Source: a bacterium (GTDB lineage Bacteria > Myxococcota_A > UBA9160 > UBA4427). From it: DNA of 64,000 bases. The translations under genes were made by a program, and so were the position numbers. The stretch lies in the NCBI GenBank assembly GCA_024742285.1, contig JANSYR010000015.1, forward strand, positions 106,787 to 170,786, written 5' to 3'. The notes beneath the pieces are model-generated. The model did no database searches, was not told where the DNA came from, and saw only the letters and a list, made by a program, of their open reading frames with translations. Positions 27,507 through 35,558 of the stretch are shown here, in pieces (position 1 is the first letter of the stretch; every line of letters begins with the position of its first letter).

Positions 27507-28208
27507 ATGGCCCCTGAAACCGCAAAGAGCCGGCCCGACGCCGCCTGGCAGCGCGCCCGCCGCCCCGAGCAGAAGGCCGAGCGACGCCGCGCGATCCTCG
27601 ACGCGACCGTCGCGCTGCTCGACGAGGCCGGCGTGGAGGGCGCCACCCTCTCCGAGATCGCCCGACGCGCTGGGCTCTCGAAGGCCAACTGCTACCGCTA
27701 CTTCGAGAGCCGCGAGGCGATTCTCCTCGAGCTGACCCTCGCCGAGAGTCGGGCCTGGATGGACGCGATCGAGGCCGGGCTGGTCCCCCTCGCCGACTCG
27801 GGCGATGTCGCCGCGGTCACGGGGGTCTTCGCGGATGCGACTGTGGCGCGCCCCCGCCTCTGCACGCTCTACGGCGCCATCTACTCCGTCATGGAGCGCA
27901 ACGTCCGTCCGGACGGCGTGGCGGAGTTCAAGCAGCGGTTCCACGAGCGGGTCTTCGGTTCGGGCAACGCGATCGTCCGCGCCCTCCCCGACCTGACGGC
28001 CGGTGACGCCGAGCAGTTCGTCCTCTTCCTGGGCTTCTTCATCGCGGGCGCCTGGCCGAGCGCCACGCCGGCCCCCGGCGTCCCCGAGGCCCTTGCGCGA
28101 CGGGTTCCCGGGTACCGACCCCGAGACTTCGAGACGATGCTCCGCGCGCACACGCGCATCGTGCTTCAGGGCCTGCTCGCCGAGCACGCCGCCCCCACGA
28201 CGCGATAG
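27507..28208 (+). CDS. TetR-family transcriptional regulator
   Basis: A 233-residue regulator. The N-terminal HTH is clear: RRAILDATVALLDEAGVEGATLSEIARRAGLSKANCYRYFESREAIL at about residues 29-75. The ligand-binding C-terminal part resembles TetR_C members with a FGLF-like segment (FVLFLGFFIAGAWPS). The ATG at 27507 is used, as an earlier in-frame ATG lies within the operator-like region. It most likely represses itself and the divergent SRPBCC-led operon. The ligand is unknown; a fatty acid or CoA ester would fit the operon. Confidence 0.9.
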   Translation: MAPETAKSRPDAAWQRARRPEQKAERRRAILDATVALLDEAGVEGATLSEIARRAGLSKANCYRYFESREAILLELTLAESRAWMDAIEAGLVPLADSGDVAAVTGVFADATVARPRLCTLYGAIYSVMERNVRPDGVAEFKQRFHERVFGSGNAIVRALPDLTAGDAEQFVLFLGFFIAGAWPSATPAPGVPEALARRVPGYRPRDFETMLRAHTRIVLQGLLAEHAAPTTR

Positions 28209-28243
28209 CCTCCCGCCGAGCCCACACTCGGAGCGCCCCGCCC

Positions 28244-29086
28244 ATGGAAGTCACTCCCCTCGAAGGCGCCTTCGGCGTCGAGCTCCGCGGCATCGATCTC
28301 TCGCGGGCGACGCGCCCCGAGGACGCCGCCCTGCTCCGCAAGCTGCTCCTCGAACACCGCCTCGTCGTCGCGCGCGACCAGGATCTGGACCCGCCCTCGC
28401 TCCGCGATCTCGGCGCGTCCCTCGGCCCCCTCGACCGCCATCCCTTCATCGAAGCCGTGCCCGGCCATCCCGAGGTGATCGCCGTCGTGAAGGAGCCGGA
28501 CGAGAAGCACAACTTCGGCGGCGGGTGGCACTCGGAGGTCAGCTTCTACGAGGAGCCCGCGATGGCGACGATGCTCTACGCGGTCGAGGTCCCGGAGGTC
28601 GGCGGCGACACGCTGCTCGCCGATGCAGTCCTCGCCTACGAAGCGCTTCCCGACGTGACGAAGGCGCGGATCCGGGACCTCGAGGCCGAGCACTCCGCCG
28701 AACACATCTACGGCCCGGGCGGCTTCTACCAGGGTCGGTCCGAGGGCAAGTCCGAAGGCACGAAGACCAAGGACGTCGCGCAGGCGACCGGTCGCGTCCG
28801 CCATCCGATCGTCCGGACGCATCCCGAGACCGGCGAGAAGATCCTCTACGTGAACGGCGGCTTCGTCGTCGGGATCGCCGGCCTCCCGACCGAGGAGTCG
28901 ATCGCGCTCCGCGCCGAGCTCGTCGAGCACTCGACCCGGGACGAGTTCGTGACGCGCCTGAAGTGGAACCCGGGCACCCTCGCCTTCTGGGACAACCGCT
29001 CGACCCAGCACTACGCCCTCAACGACTACGCCGGCCATCGGCGCGAGATGTTGCGCGTCGTCGTCGCAGGGGATCGTCCCGTCTAG
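28244..29086 (+). CDS. TauD/TfdA-family Fe(II)/2-oxoglutarate dioxygenase
   Basis: A 280-residue non-heme iron dioxygenase. The facial triad is His96, Glu98 (WHSEVSF) and the distal His256 (STQHYALNDY); the 2-oxoglutarate-binding Arg is in HRREMLR. Glu replaces the commoner Asp of HxD, an accepted variant. Family members hydroxylate sulfonates, aryloxyacids, carnitine precursors and others, so the substrate is open. Its stop overlaps the stop of the convergent selenoprotein gene as CTAG at 29083-29086. Confidence 0.9.
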   Translation: MEVTPLEGAFGVELRGIDLSRATRPEDAALLRKLLLEHRLVVARDQDLDPPSLRDLGASLGPLDRHPFIEAVPGHPEVIAVVKEPDEKHNFGGGWHSEVSFYEEPAMATMLYAVEVPEVGGDTLLADAVLAYEALPDVTKARIRDLEAEHSAEHIYGPGGFYQGRSEGKSEGTKTKDVAQATGRVRHPIVRTHPETGEKILYVNGGFVVGIAGLPTEESIALRAELVEHSTRDEFVTRLKWNPGTLAFWDNRSTQHYALNDYAGHRREMLRVVVAGDRPV

Positions 29087-30018
29087 GGACGCGCGGACTC
29101 GGGAACGAAGCAGGTCGGGCAGTTCGCTTCGACCGCTTCACGGTCCGCCTCGAGCTGGTACTGGGGAACGTCGGTTCGTTCGGCGCGGTCGTCCTCCGCC
29201 TGCGCCCCGCCCGATCCGCCCTCCGCCGGCTTCGGGCGCATCACGCCGTCCTTCCAGTCGTCGGTCGCCGCCCAGCGGAGATCGAGAGTGCGCACCTCGC
29301 CCGGCGCTTCCGCTTGCGCGAGAAGCTCGATGGCGGCGCGGACGATCGCCTCCTGGGAAGCGGGATCGTTCGGCTTGCCCGCGGTCCGACCGAGGGGGTA
29401 GTCGGTGAAGACGGCGCGCGGCGGGAAGACGCTCTCCGTGATCGAGCGCGCACTCGACAGCGACACCGTCGGGATTCCCCGCGCTTCGACCTCCCTCGCG
29501 ATCAGTCCCACGGACTGATGGCAGACCGGTCAGACGGGGACCATCAATGCGACGTCGACCTCGTCGTTCTCGAGATGGTCGGCGATCGCCGGCGCGAGGA
29601 CGTCGCGCACCTTGCGCGCGGAGTAGATGCCGCCCATGAAGGTGTACGCATGCGGACCGAGCGATCCGATCTCTCCGGCCTCGACCAGACGGCGAAGCGG
29701 CGCCAGGGGCAGGACGACGTTCGGGTCCTCGCGCGCGTCGGTCAGGTCGTAGGCGAAGTGGGTGATCCGAAGCGAATCGCTCGACGTGTCCGTCGCGATC
29801 GCGCGAAAGCTCAGGTCGTCCTTGAAGTGGAACGCCGGCTGCCCGACGGCGTAGATCCCGCCCGAAGCGACGAGCCCGACCCGCCACTCGCGCGCAGGCC
29901 GATCGGGCTTGACGAACGCCGGCGGCGCGTCGCTCTCGACCCAGGCGTAGGGCGGATAGCCGAGCGCCGCGTACTGCTCGCGCGTGCGCGCGATGTAGTC
30001 GATCGGGTCCTGGCGCAT
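29083..30018 (-). CDS. Selenoprotein, glycine/sarcosine/betaine/proline reductase B-subunit-like (in-frame TGA = Sec163)
   Basis: One 312-codon frame is interrupted only by a TGA at 29532-29530, giving PVUPVCH at residues 161-167. U-x-x-C is the redox motif of the GrdB/PrdB-type selenoprotein B family. Residues on both sides belong together: the N-terminal part (VGLVASGGIYAVGQPAF, DSLRITHFAYDLTD, HAYTFMGGIYS) and the C-terminal part (VGLIAREVEARGIPTVSLSSARSI, PPRAVFTDYPLGR) are typical of that family. A hairpin immediately 3' of the TGA fits a bacterial SECIS. The C-terminus has a second thiol pair, CPTC. Selenocysteine machinery genes are not in the window. The role in this non-clostridial type is unknown; reductive cleavage or redox chemistry is expected. 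Confidence 0.83.
29498..29522 (-). promoter_or_regulatory. Bacterial SECIS-like stem-loop
   Basis: Read on the minus strand, 10 bases after the TGA begins a perfect 8-bp stem ATCAGTCC/GGACTGAT with the three-base loop GTG (29509-29511). After one C-C mismatch two further pairs extend the stem outward. The apical loop lies 19-21 bases after the TGA and starts with G, both features required of bacterial SECIS elements read by SelB. The hairpin lies inside the coding frame, as bacterial SECIS elements do. Confidence 0.75.
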
Positions 30019-30062
30019 ACGCACACGATAGCGGGCACCACCTCGGCGCCCGCACACGCCGT

Positions 30063-30821
30063 TCAGGCCGTGGCGGCGCGCGCCTCCCGGGTCAGGCGGA
30101 CCATCTCCTTGCGGACGTCGAGGGCGGTCTCGCAGCGCTTCGCATAGGGCACGTAGGCCGTCTCCGCGCCCCACCGCATGTGGAAGCCTTCGGGATCGCT
30201 CGCCAGCATCATGGGCTCGCGCTCGTCGTCACGGCCCGTGGGCTCGCCTCCGCGGATCTGCTTCCACATCAGCGCCATCGCGTCGCGGTGGTCCTCGTTC
30301 ATGTGCTGCACGATTCCGGGCTCCCCCGCCTGCCACTCTGCGGGGGGCAGACAGAACTCGTCGCGCTCGACCCAGTGGATCGCGCCGAAACCGCCGATGT
30401 AGCGGACGCGGACGGGGTCGATCGCCCAGTAGTCGAAGTCGTGGACGCCGGAGTGGCCGCGACTCTCCGGGAAGAAGCGCGCGTAGCGCTCGCGGGCGGC
30501 CTCGAGCTCCGCCCCTTCGAGCCGACGCGCGTCCCCCAGTACGCTCACGCGACCGAACGCCTGCGGATCTCCGTCGCCCCCGGAAAGGTCGGCCTCCACG
30601 ACCGTCAGGCTCGCCCGCGAGTCCTTCTCGAAGTTCTTCGTGTGCTGGGCGATCCGGCTGACGTAGACCACGCAGCGGCCCTCGGGCGTCAGCACGAAGG
30701 GCACGACCGAGCCGAGCGGATAGCCGTCGACGGCGACCGACCGGGTCGCAAGAACACCGGCGGCCGCGCTCCGCATCAAGACGCGGCAGGCGACGGCCGC
30801 CGCGGCAGAATCCGAGCTCAA
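30063..30821 (-). CDS. HugZ-like heme/pyridoxamine-phosphate-oxidase-fold protein
   Basis: A 252-residue protein with an N-terminal split beta-barrel of the PNPOx type (GVLATRSVAVDGYPLGSVVPF, then VYVSRIAQHTKNFEKDSRASL) and a C-terminal DUF2470 domain (IVQHMNEDHRDAMALMW). This is the architecture of HugZ/HutZ heme-utilisation proteins and of many actinobacterial F420/FMN proteins. GARRLEG near residue 120 and the FGAIHWVERDEF segment support it. The TTG start at 30821 follows GGAGATC. It is divergent from a transporter gene. Confidence 0.83.
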   Translation of the reverse strand: MSSDSAAAAVACRVLMRSAAAGVLATRSVAVDGYPLGSVVPFVLTPEGRCVVYVSRIAQHTKNFEKDSRASLTVVEADLSGGDGDPQAFGRVSVLGDARRLEGAELEAARERYARFFPESRGHSGVHDFDYWAIDPVRVRYIGGFGAIHWVERDEFCLPPAEWQAGEPGIVQHMNEDHRDAMALMWKQIRGGEPTGRDDEREPMMLASDPEGFHMRWGAETAYVPYAKRCETALDVRKEMVRLTREARAATA

Positions 30822-30935
30822 TGGAGATCTCCTTGTCCGGGCCTCCCGACCATCGCACAGCCCTCGCCACCGATCGACCGATTCCCGTCCGGCACCTTCC
30901 CACCCGCGACCGCGCCCGGTAGGGTGGCTCGGACC

Positions 30936-32378
30936 ATGGTTCTCCCGCCGCCCTCCGACAAGCAGATCCCCACCCGTGTGAAGACCGCCTGGGGCGTCGG
31001 CGCGATCGCCGACGGCTGCAAGAACGCCGGCTTCGACGTCTTCCTCGGGCTCTACTACGTGACGGTGCTCGGGCTTCCCGGGACGATGTCGGGCCTGGCG
31101 CTCCTCATCGCGCTCCTCGTCGATGCGCTGAGCGACCCGCTCGTCGGCTCGATCTCGGACGACTTCCGGTCGAGATGGGGACGGCGCCATCCCTTCATGA
31201 TCTGCGCGGCCCTGCCGATGGCGCTCTGCTTCTTCCTGCTCTTCTCGCCGCCCGCCGGACTCGGCGAGGAGGCGCTCTTCGCCTGGCTGCTCGCCTTCTC
31301 GATCGGCACACGGTTGAGTCTGACCCTCTACAAGGTGCCCGCCGACGCGCTCGGGCCCGAGATGACCGATCACTACGACGAACGCACGACGCTGACCGCC
31401 TTCCGATGGGCGATGGGACTCGGCGGCGGCATCGCCCTCCAGGTCATCGGCTGGCTCTTCTTCTTCGAAGATCGGACGGCGGTCGCGGAGGGACGCCTCG
31501 ACCTCGACAACTTTCCCGCCTTCGGGACCTTCGTCGCCGTCGTCGTGGCGACCTCGATCGGGATCGGCACGTTCGGGACCCGCTCGGTCATCCCGAGACT
31601 ACGCCCGCCGGAGACGACGGCTCGCTTCAGCGCGCGGCGCTTCCTCGACGGCCTGCGCGCCGCCTTCCAGAGCCACTCGCTCCGGATCCTGCTCGGCGCC
31701 GCCGTGATCTCACAGACCGCCGTCGGCGTGACCGAGGTCCTGAGCGTCTACATGTCCACGTGGTTCTGGGGCTTCGACTCCGACCAGATGGCGATCCTCG
31801 CCGGAGTGACGGTCGTCCCCGTGGTGATCGGCGTTCTCGTCGCGCGTCGCCTCACGCTCCTGATCGGCGACAAGCGCATGACCTTCATCCGACTGATCCT
31901 CGTCCTGATCGTCTGGGCGCCGCTCGCAGTCCTGGCCCGCGTCTTCGGCCTCGCTCCAGAGAACGGAACGACCGCGATCCTCGTCTTCGTGATCGGACAC
32001 ACCGCCGTCATCATGCTTCTCGCCGTCCAGATCGCGATCCTGAGCAGCTCGATGCTGATGGACGTAGCCGACGAGGTCGCCCTGGTCTCGGGCGAGCGGC
32101 ACGAGGGCGTGGTGATGTCGGCCCTCAGCTTCGCCGGCAAGTGCACGTCGGGCCTCGGCAACTTCGTCGGCCTCTCGGCCCTGCAGTGGATCGGCTTCCC
32201 CTCCGGAGACGCCGCCGCGATCGAGGCCGTGCCAGAGGAGACGATCCTTTCGCTGGGCCTGCTCGCCGGCCCCGGGCTGATCGTCTTCTACGTTGCGACC
32301 GCCGTCCTCGTCACGCGCTTGCGTCTCACGCGAGAGCGCTACGACGAGATCCGGGAAGAGCTCGCACGCCGCCGCTGA
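30936..32378 (+). CDS. GPH-type (glycoside-pentoside-hexuronide:cation) MFS transporter
   Basis: A 480-residue membrane protein with about 12 hydrophobic segments. The signature loop DALSDPLVGSISDDFRSRWGRRHPFM is characteristic of the GPH/MelB transporters, and VPADALGPEMTDHYDERTTLTAFRW matches their second conserved loop. GPH members in proteobacteria carry sugars, steroid-like or lipid compounds with cations. The ribosome-binding site AGGGTGG is weak. It is divergent from the HugZ-like gene and convergent with the split-barrel gene. Confidence 0.87.
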   Translation: MVLPPPSDKQIPTRVKTAWGVGAIADGCKNAGFDVFLGLYYVTVLGLPGTMSGLALLIALLVDALSDPLVGSISDDFRSRWGRRHPFMICAALPMALCFFLLFSPPAGLGEEALFAWLLAFSIGTRLSLTLYKVPADALGPEMTDHYDERTTLTAFRWAMGLGGGIALQVIGWLFFFEDRTAVAEGRLDLDNFPAFGTFVAVVVATSIGIGTFGTRSVIPRLRPPETTARFSARRFLDGLRAAFQSHSLRILLGAAVISQTAVGVTEVLSVYMSTWFWGFDSDQMAILAGVTVVPVVIGVLVARRLTLLIGDKRMTFIRLILVLIVWAPLAVLARVFGLAPENGTTAILVFVIGHTAVIMLLAVQIAILSSSMLMDVADEVALVSGERHEGVVMSALSFAGKCTSGLGNFVGLSALQWIGFPSGDAAAIEAVPEETILSLGLLAGPGLIVFYVATAVLVTRLRLTRERYDEIREELARRR

Positions 32379-32413
32379 GCGAATCGCCGGCTCTCTCGGG
32401 CCCTCCCGCGGTC

Positions 32414-32881
32414 CTATCCGCGATCGAGCCGATAGATCGAGGCGACCTCCGGCGCGTCCTGCATCGACGGCAGGCCGGCGACGATGTCCGGATAGTTCGG
32501 CTCGTACTTGGCCGCGTACGCCGTCAGGATCGCCTCGCCGCCCTCCTCGACCAGCCTCGCTTCGATGGCGTAGGTCGCGTCCCCGATCCGGACCTCGACG
32601 GGCGCGCCGTCGCCGATCCGCCTCGTCCAGCCGCTCTCCTTCATGCCGACGACGTAGAGCTCGCCGGCGACGTCGATCACCCAGATGATCACGACGCGCG
32701 GAATCGCGCCGGGGGCCTTCAGACGGATCTCGTCGACCCCGGACGTGTCCGGCCAGGTCGCCGGCGGCGGCGTGTCGGTTCCGCCGATGAAGACGCCGGG
32801 GAGCGGGCCGATCGGGGCCGAGAGCAGGACGACGAGCCCGACGGCGACGACCGCGAGCGAGACGATCTGGACGATGCGCAT
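32414..32881 (-). CDS. Membrane-anchored split-barrel-like protein
   Basis: A 155-residue protein with one N-terminal membrane segment (IVQIVSLAVVAVGLVVLL) and a compact domain resembling flavin/deazaflavin-binding split barrels: VVIIWVIDVAGELYVVGMKESGWTRRI, then VEVRIGDATYAIEARLV. The ATG follows AAAGGAG. It is the last gene of the unit headed by the monooxygenase gene at 35444. Membership in the PNPOx-like group is a judgement from strand pattern only. Confidence 0.6.
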   Translation of the reverse strand: MRIVQIVSLAVVAVGLVVLLSAPIGPLPGVFIGGTDTPPPATWPDTSGVDEIRLKAPGAIPRVVIIWVIDVAGELYVVGMKESGWTRRIGDGAPVEVRIGDATYAIEARLVEEGGEAILTAYAAKYEPNYPDIVAGLPSMQDAPEVASIYRLDRG

Positions 32882-32949
32882 GGAGGCTTCTCCTTTCGAG
32901 GGGGGCGCGGAAGGCTCCGCACCCAGCCCCGAAGGATGGCAGATGCGCC

Positions 32950-33501
32950 CTACTTCGACTCGTGTCCCGGCCGCGGGTACGGCGCCGGACCGATGAAGGG
33001 CCGCGGGAAGACCCCCGTATGCCACTGCTTGGCGGTCTCGCGGCGGATGATCTTCCAGTCGTCGCCGACCCGGACGAGATCGTCCTGGTAGCGGAGCCCC
33101 AGCACGAGGTGCTCGAGCGGGCTGTCGGGGGCCTCCATGTGGTACCCGACCACCCAGCTCTCGACGAAGCCCTTGTCACCGTCGATCTCCACGTACTGGT
33201 TCCCGACGAAGTGCATCGAGGCGTCCCAGGCGTGGAGAGCGTCGATCATCCCCTCCAGGTACTCGTCGAGCTTGCCGGACTCCGCCGTGCCGACGCACTC
33301 GCAGTCCGGATGAAAAACCGTCCGGACGAGATCGATGTCGATCGAATCGACGCCGTAGGCATAGCGGCGATAGAGGTTCTTGATGACCTCTCGATCGCGC
33401 AGCCAGCGGACCGTCGCCTCGTGATCGTCGATCGGGGGCGCAGAGCACTCCCGGAACTTCATGACCCGTCGCTTCTCGTTTCGGATGTCTTTCTCGGTCA
33501 T
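32950..33501 (-). CDS. SnoaL/NTF2-like protein
   Basis: A 183-residue SnoaL_4-type protein. Visible marks are VIKNLYRRYAYGVDSIDIDLVRTVFHPDCE in the N-terminal helix pair, MHFVGNQYVEIDGDKGFVESWVVGYH in the central strands, and LVRVGDDWKIIRRETAKQW near the end. It is translated 59 bases after the monooxygenase stop and 68 bases before the split-barrel gene. Members are often dehydratases or isomerases in terpenoid, steroid or aromatic routes. Confidence 0.82.
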   Translation of the reverse strand: MTEKDIRNEKRRVMKFRECSAPPIDDHEATVRWLRDREVIKNLYRRYAYGVDSIDIDLVRTVFHPDCECVGTAESGKLDEYLEGMIDALHAWDASMHFVGNQYVEIDGDKGFVESWVVGYHMEAPDSPLEHLVLGLRYQDDLVRVGDDWKIIRRETAKQWHTGVFPRPFIGPAPYPRPGHESK

Positions 33502-33560
33502 CGTGCTCTCTCCGTTCTCGGGTACGCGGATCGATTCGCTTCTTCCCGCGGCCTCGGCTC

Positions 33561-35444
33561 TCAGGAACCGAACACGAGATCGTCGCGGTTCGGCTTCTTC
33601 ATCATGGCGTAGAGCTCGGCGGTCTCATAGGGGGTATTCACGACGAGGCGCCCCGAACCGTCCACGTAGTAGTTTCGTTCGACGGAGTTCGTGTCCTTGA
33701 TGAAGGCGAGCTCCGCCCCCACTGCGTCGACGTCGGCGTTGTACTTCTCGTACGCGGCCTGCCGGACCCCGACCGTCGCGTGCCCCTCCTCGAACATCGT
33801 GTGGAGACATTGCGCCAGGTAGGCCGCCCAGATCTGGAACCACGACGGAAGCGAGATCCCGCCGGAGACCGGCTGGGAGTTCGGTCCGTACATCATGAAG
33901 AAGTTCGGGAACTGCGGGACCATCATCCCCAGGTAGGCCTGCGGGCTCTTCGCTCCCCAGTACTCGCGCAGCTTCGTCCCGCCCTCGCCCTCGTACTGCG
34001 CGGGCCAGAGGAACTGATCGACCTCGAAGCCCGTCGCGAAGACGATGAAGTCGAGGTCGTGGTGCTTCCCGTCGGCGGTCTCGATCCCCGTCGGCGTGAC
34101 GCGTTCGATCCCGGACGCGACCAGGGCGACGTCGTCGCGGGTCAGCGTCTTGTACCAATCATTGTCGACGACCGGGCGACGGACCATCGGGGCGTATTCC
34201 GGGATCAGGTGCTCGCGCAGGTCCGGACGATCGCCGATCTGCTCGTCGATGTAGCCGATCATGAACTCCCGGAGCTCTTCACTCTTCTGCGTGATGTGAC
34301 CGCCCTGCTTCTCCCATTCGGGATCGGGGATCAGGAAGTCCTCGTGCCAGGTCATCAGGCCGATGATCGACGTGTAGCGGCTCCAGTTCCAGTAGCCGGG
34401 CAGGTTCTCGAGCAGCCAACGCACTTCCGCCTCGACCGCACGTCCGTAGTTCGGACGCGGAGCGATCCACTGGGGCGTGCGCTGGAACACGGTCGTGTGT
34501 TCGGCGTCCTCGGCGACCCGTGAGAGGAGCTGGACGCCCGTCGACCCGTTACCGATCACGGCGACGCGCTTCCCGCGCACGTCGTGCTCGCTCGTCCACT
34601 GCGTGGGATGGAGGATCGTGCCCTGGAAGGCGTCGATCCCGGGAATGTCGGGAAGCTTCGGCTTGGAGAAGACCCCGGCCGCGCTCACGACGAGGTTGGC
34701 CTCGCGCTCGACGCGCTCGCCGTCGGCCCCGCGGAAGGCGAGCTGCCATCGATGGGTGTCCTCGTCGAAGCGGGCCTGCTCGAGGTCACGACCGAGCTCG
34801 ATGTTCGGCTGGACGCCGTACTTCTCGGCGATGAACTCGAGATAGGCGCGCACGTCCTCGCCTCGCGCGAAGTACTCGCGCCAGGGATACTCGTCGTCGA
34901 AGCTGAACTCGTAGGTGATGCTCAGCGTGTCGACGCGGATGTCGGGATACTTGTGGACGCTCCACGTCCCGCCGAGCTCGTCGCGGCGGTCGTAGAGGCG
35001 ATAGGGAACGCCGAGGCGCTCGAGCTGGACCGCCGTCGCGATCCCCGCCGGCCCGGCGCCGATGATCGCGACCTCGAAGCCGTCGGGAGCCGGCGCAGCA
35101 CCCTCCGGTCGGGTGAACTGGAACGGGTACGGCGTGAAGGCGAGGAACTTCTTGCGGACCTCGAAGTGCTCGTCCCGGGTCGGGACGCCGAGCACGAGAT
35201 CCATCAGCGAACGCAGCTCCGTATCCGACGGGACGCGGCGCTCGAAAGGACCTTCGCGGGTCTCGAGCAGGTGCGCGGCGCGGTCTTCGAGGCGCTTGCG
35301 ATCGGCGTCGTCGAGGGTCGCGACCGGACCGAAGGCGGCGAGCTCCGGGTCGCCGGTGGCCTGATAGAGCGCCACGCGCAAGGCGGCGAGGTCCGAGGCC
35401 TCGACGGCCCGGCGGATGAAGGCGGCGTCAACGTTCGCGTCCAT
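33561..35444 (-). CDS. Flavin-containing (Baeyer-Villiger-type) monooxygenase
   Basis: A 627-residue monooxygenase with two Rossmann folds: FAD motif GAGPAG at 129-134 and NADPH motif GNGSTG at 298-303. Between them is the Baeyer-Villiger fingerprint FxGxxxHxxxW (Phe273 to Trp283, FQGTILHPTQW). The unusual N-terminal 110 residues (helical, RRAVEASDLAALRVALYQATG) match the longer BVMO subgroup that includes phenylacetone/steroid-type enzymes. It inserts oxygen next to a carbonyl to make an ester or lactone. It heads the SnoaL and split-barrel genes and diverges from an IclR regulator. Confidence 0.9.
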   Translation of the reverse strand: MDANVDAAFIRRAVEASDLAALRVALYQATGDPELAAFGPVATLDDADRKRLEDRAAHLLETREGPFERRVPSDTELRSLMDLVLGVPTRDEHFEVRKKFLAFTPYPFQFTRPEGAAPAPDGFEVAIIGAGPAGIATAVQLERLGVPYRLYDRRDELGGTWSVHKYPDIRVDTLSITYEFSFDDEYPWREYFARGEDVRAYLEFIAEKYGVQPNIELGRDLEQARFDEDTHRWQLAFRGADGERVEREANLVVSAAGVFSKPKLPDIPGIDAFQGTILHPTQWTSEHDVRGKRVAVIGNGSTGVQLLSRVAEDAEHTTVFQRTPQWIAPRPNYGRAVEAEVRWLLENLPGYWNWSRYTSIIGLMTWHEDFLIPDPEWEKQGGHITQKSEELREFMIGYIDEQIGDRPDLREHLIPEYAPMVRRPVVDNDWYKTLTRDDVALVASGIERVTPTGIETADGKHHDLDFIVFATGFEVDQFLWPAQYEGEGGTKLREYWGAKSPQAYLGMMVPQFPNFFMMYGPNSQPVSGGISLPSWFQIWAAYLAQCLHTMFEEGHATVGVRQAAYEKYNADVDAVGAELAFIKDTNSVERNYYVDGSGRLVVNTPYETAELYAMMKKPNRDDLVFGS

Positions 35445-35513
35445 GGTCTCCGTCCTCCGCGGCGGGGAATCGCCGTTCTCGACGACTCTGGCGAACGTGC
35501 GGGCCCTCGATCT

Positions 35514-35541
35514 ATTGCAATGGCGATTTTCTCGTTGCAAT
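35514..35541. promoter_or_regulatory. Probable IclR operator: paired TTGCAAT sites
   Basis: The divergent region of the monooxygenase and IclR genes contains ATTGCAAT (35514-35521, itself a palindrome) and GTTGCAAT (35534-35541), repeated directly with a 20-base period in otherwise AT-rich sequence. The spacing places both on one face of the helix. Binding by the adjacent IclR protein is inferred from position. Confidence 0.55.
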
Positions 35542-35558
35542 CGTAATATCCGGAGATC

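Noticed and set aside
29083..30018. Reading the TGA at 29530-29532 as a nonsense mutation giving two small proteins or a pseudogene
   Set aside because: Frame and family similarity continue on both sides, Cys follows three residues later in the conserved U-x-x-C arrangement, and a SECIS-like hairpin stands at the correct distance.
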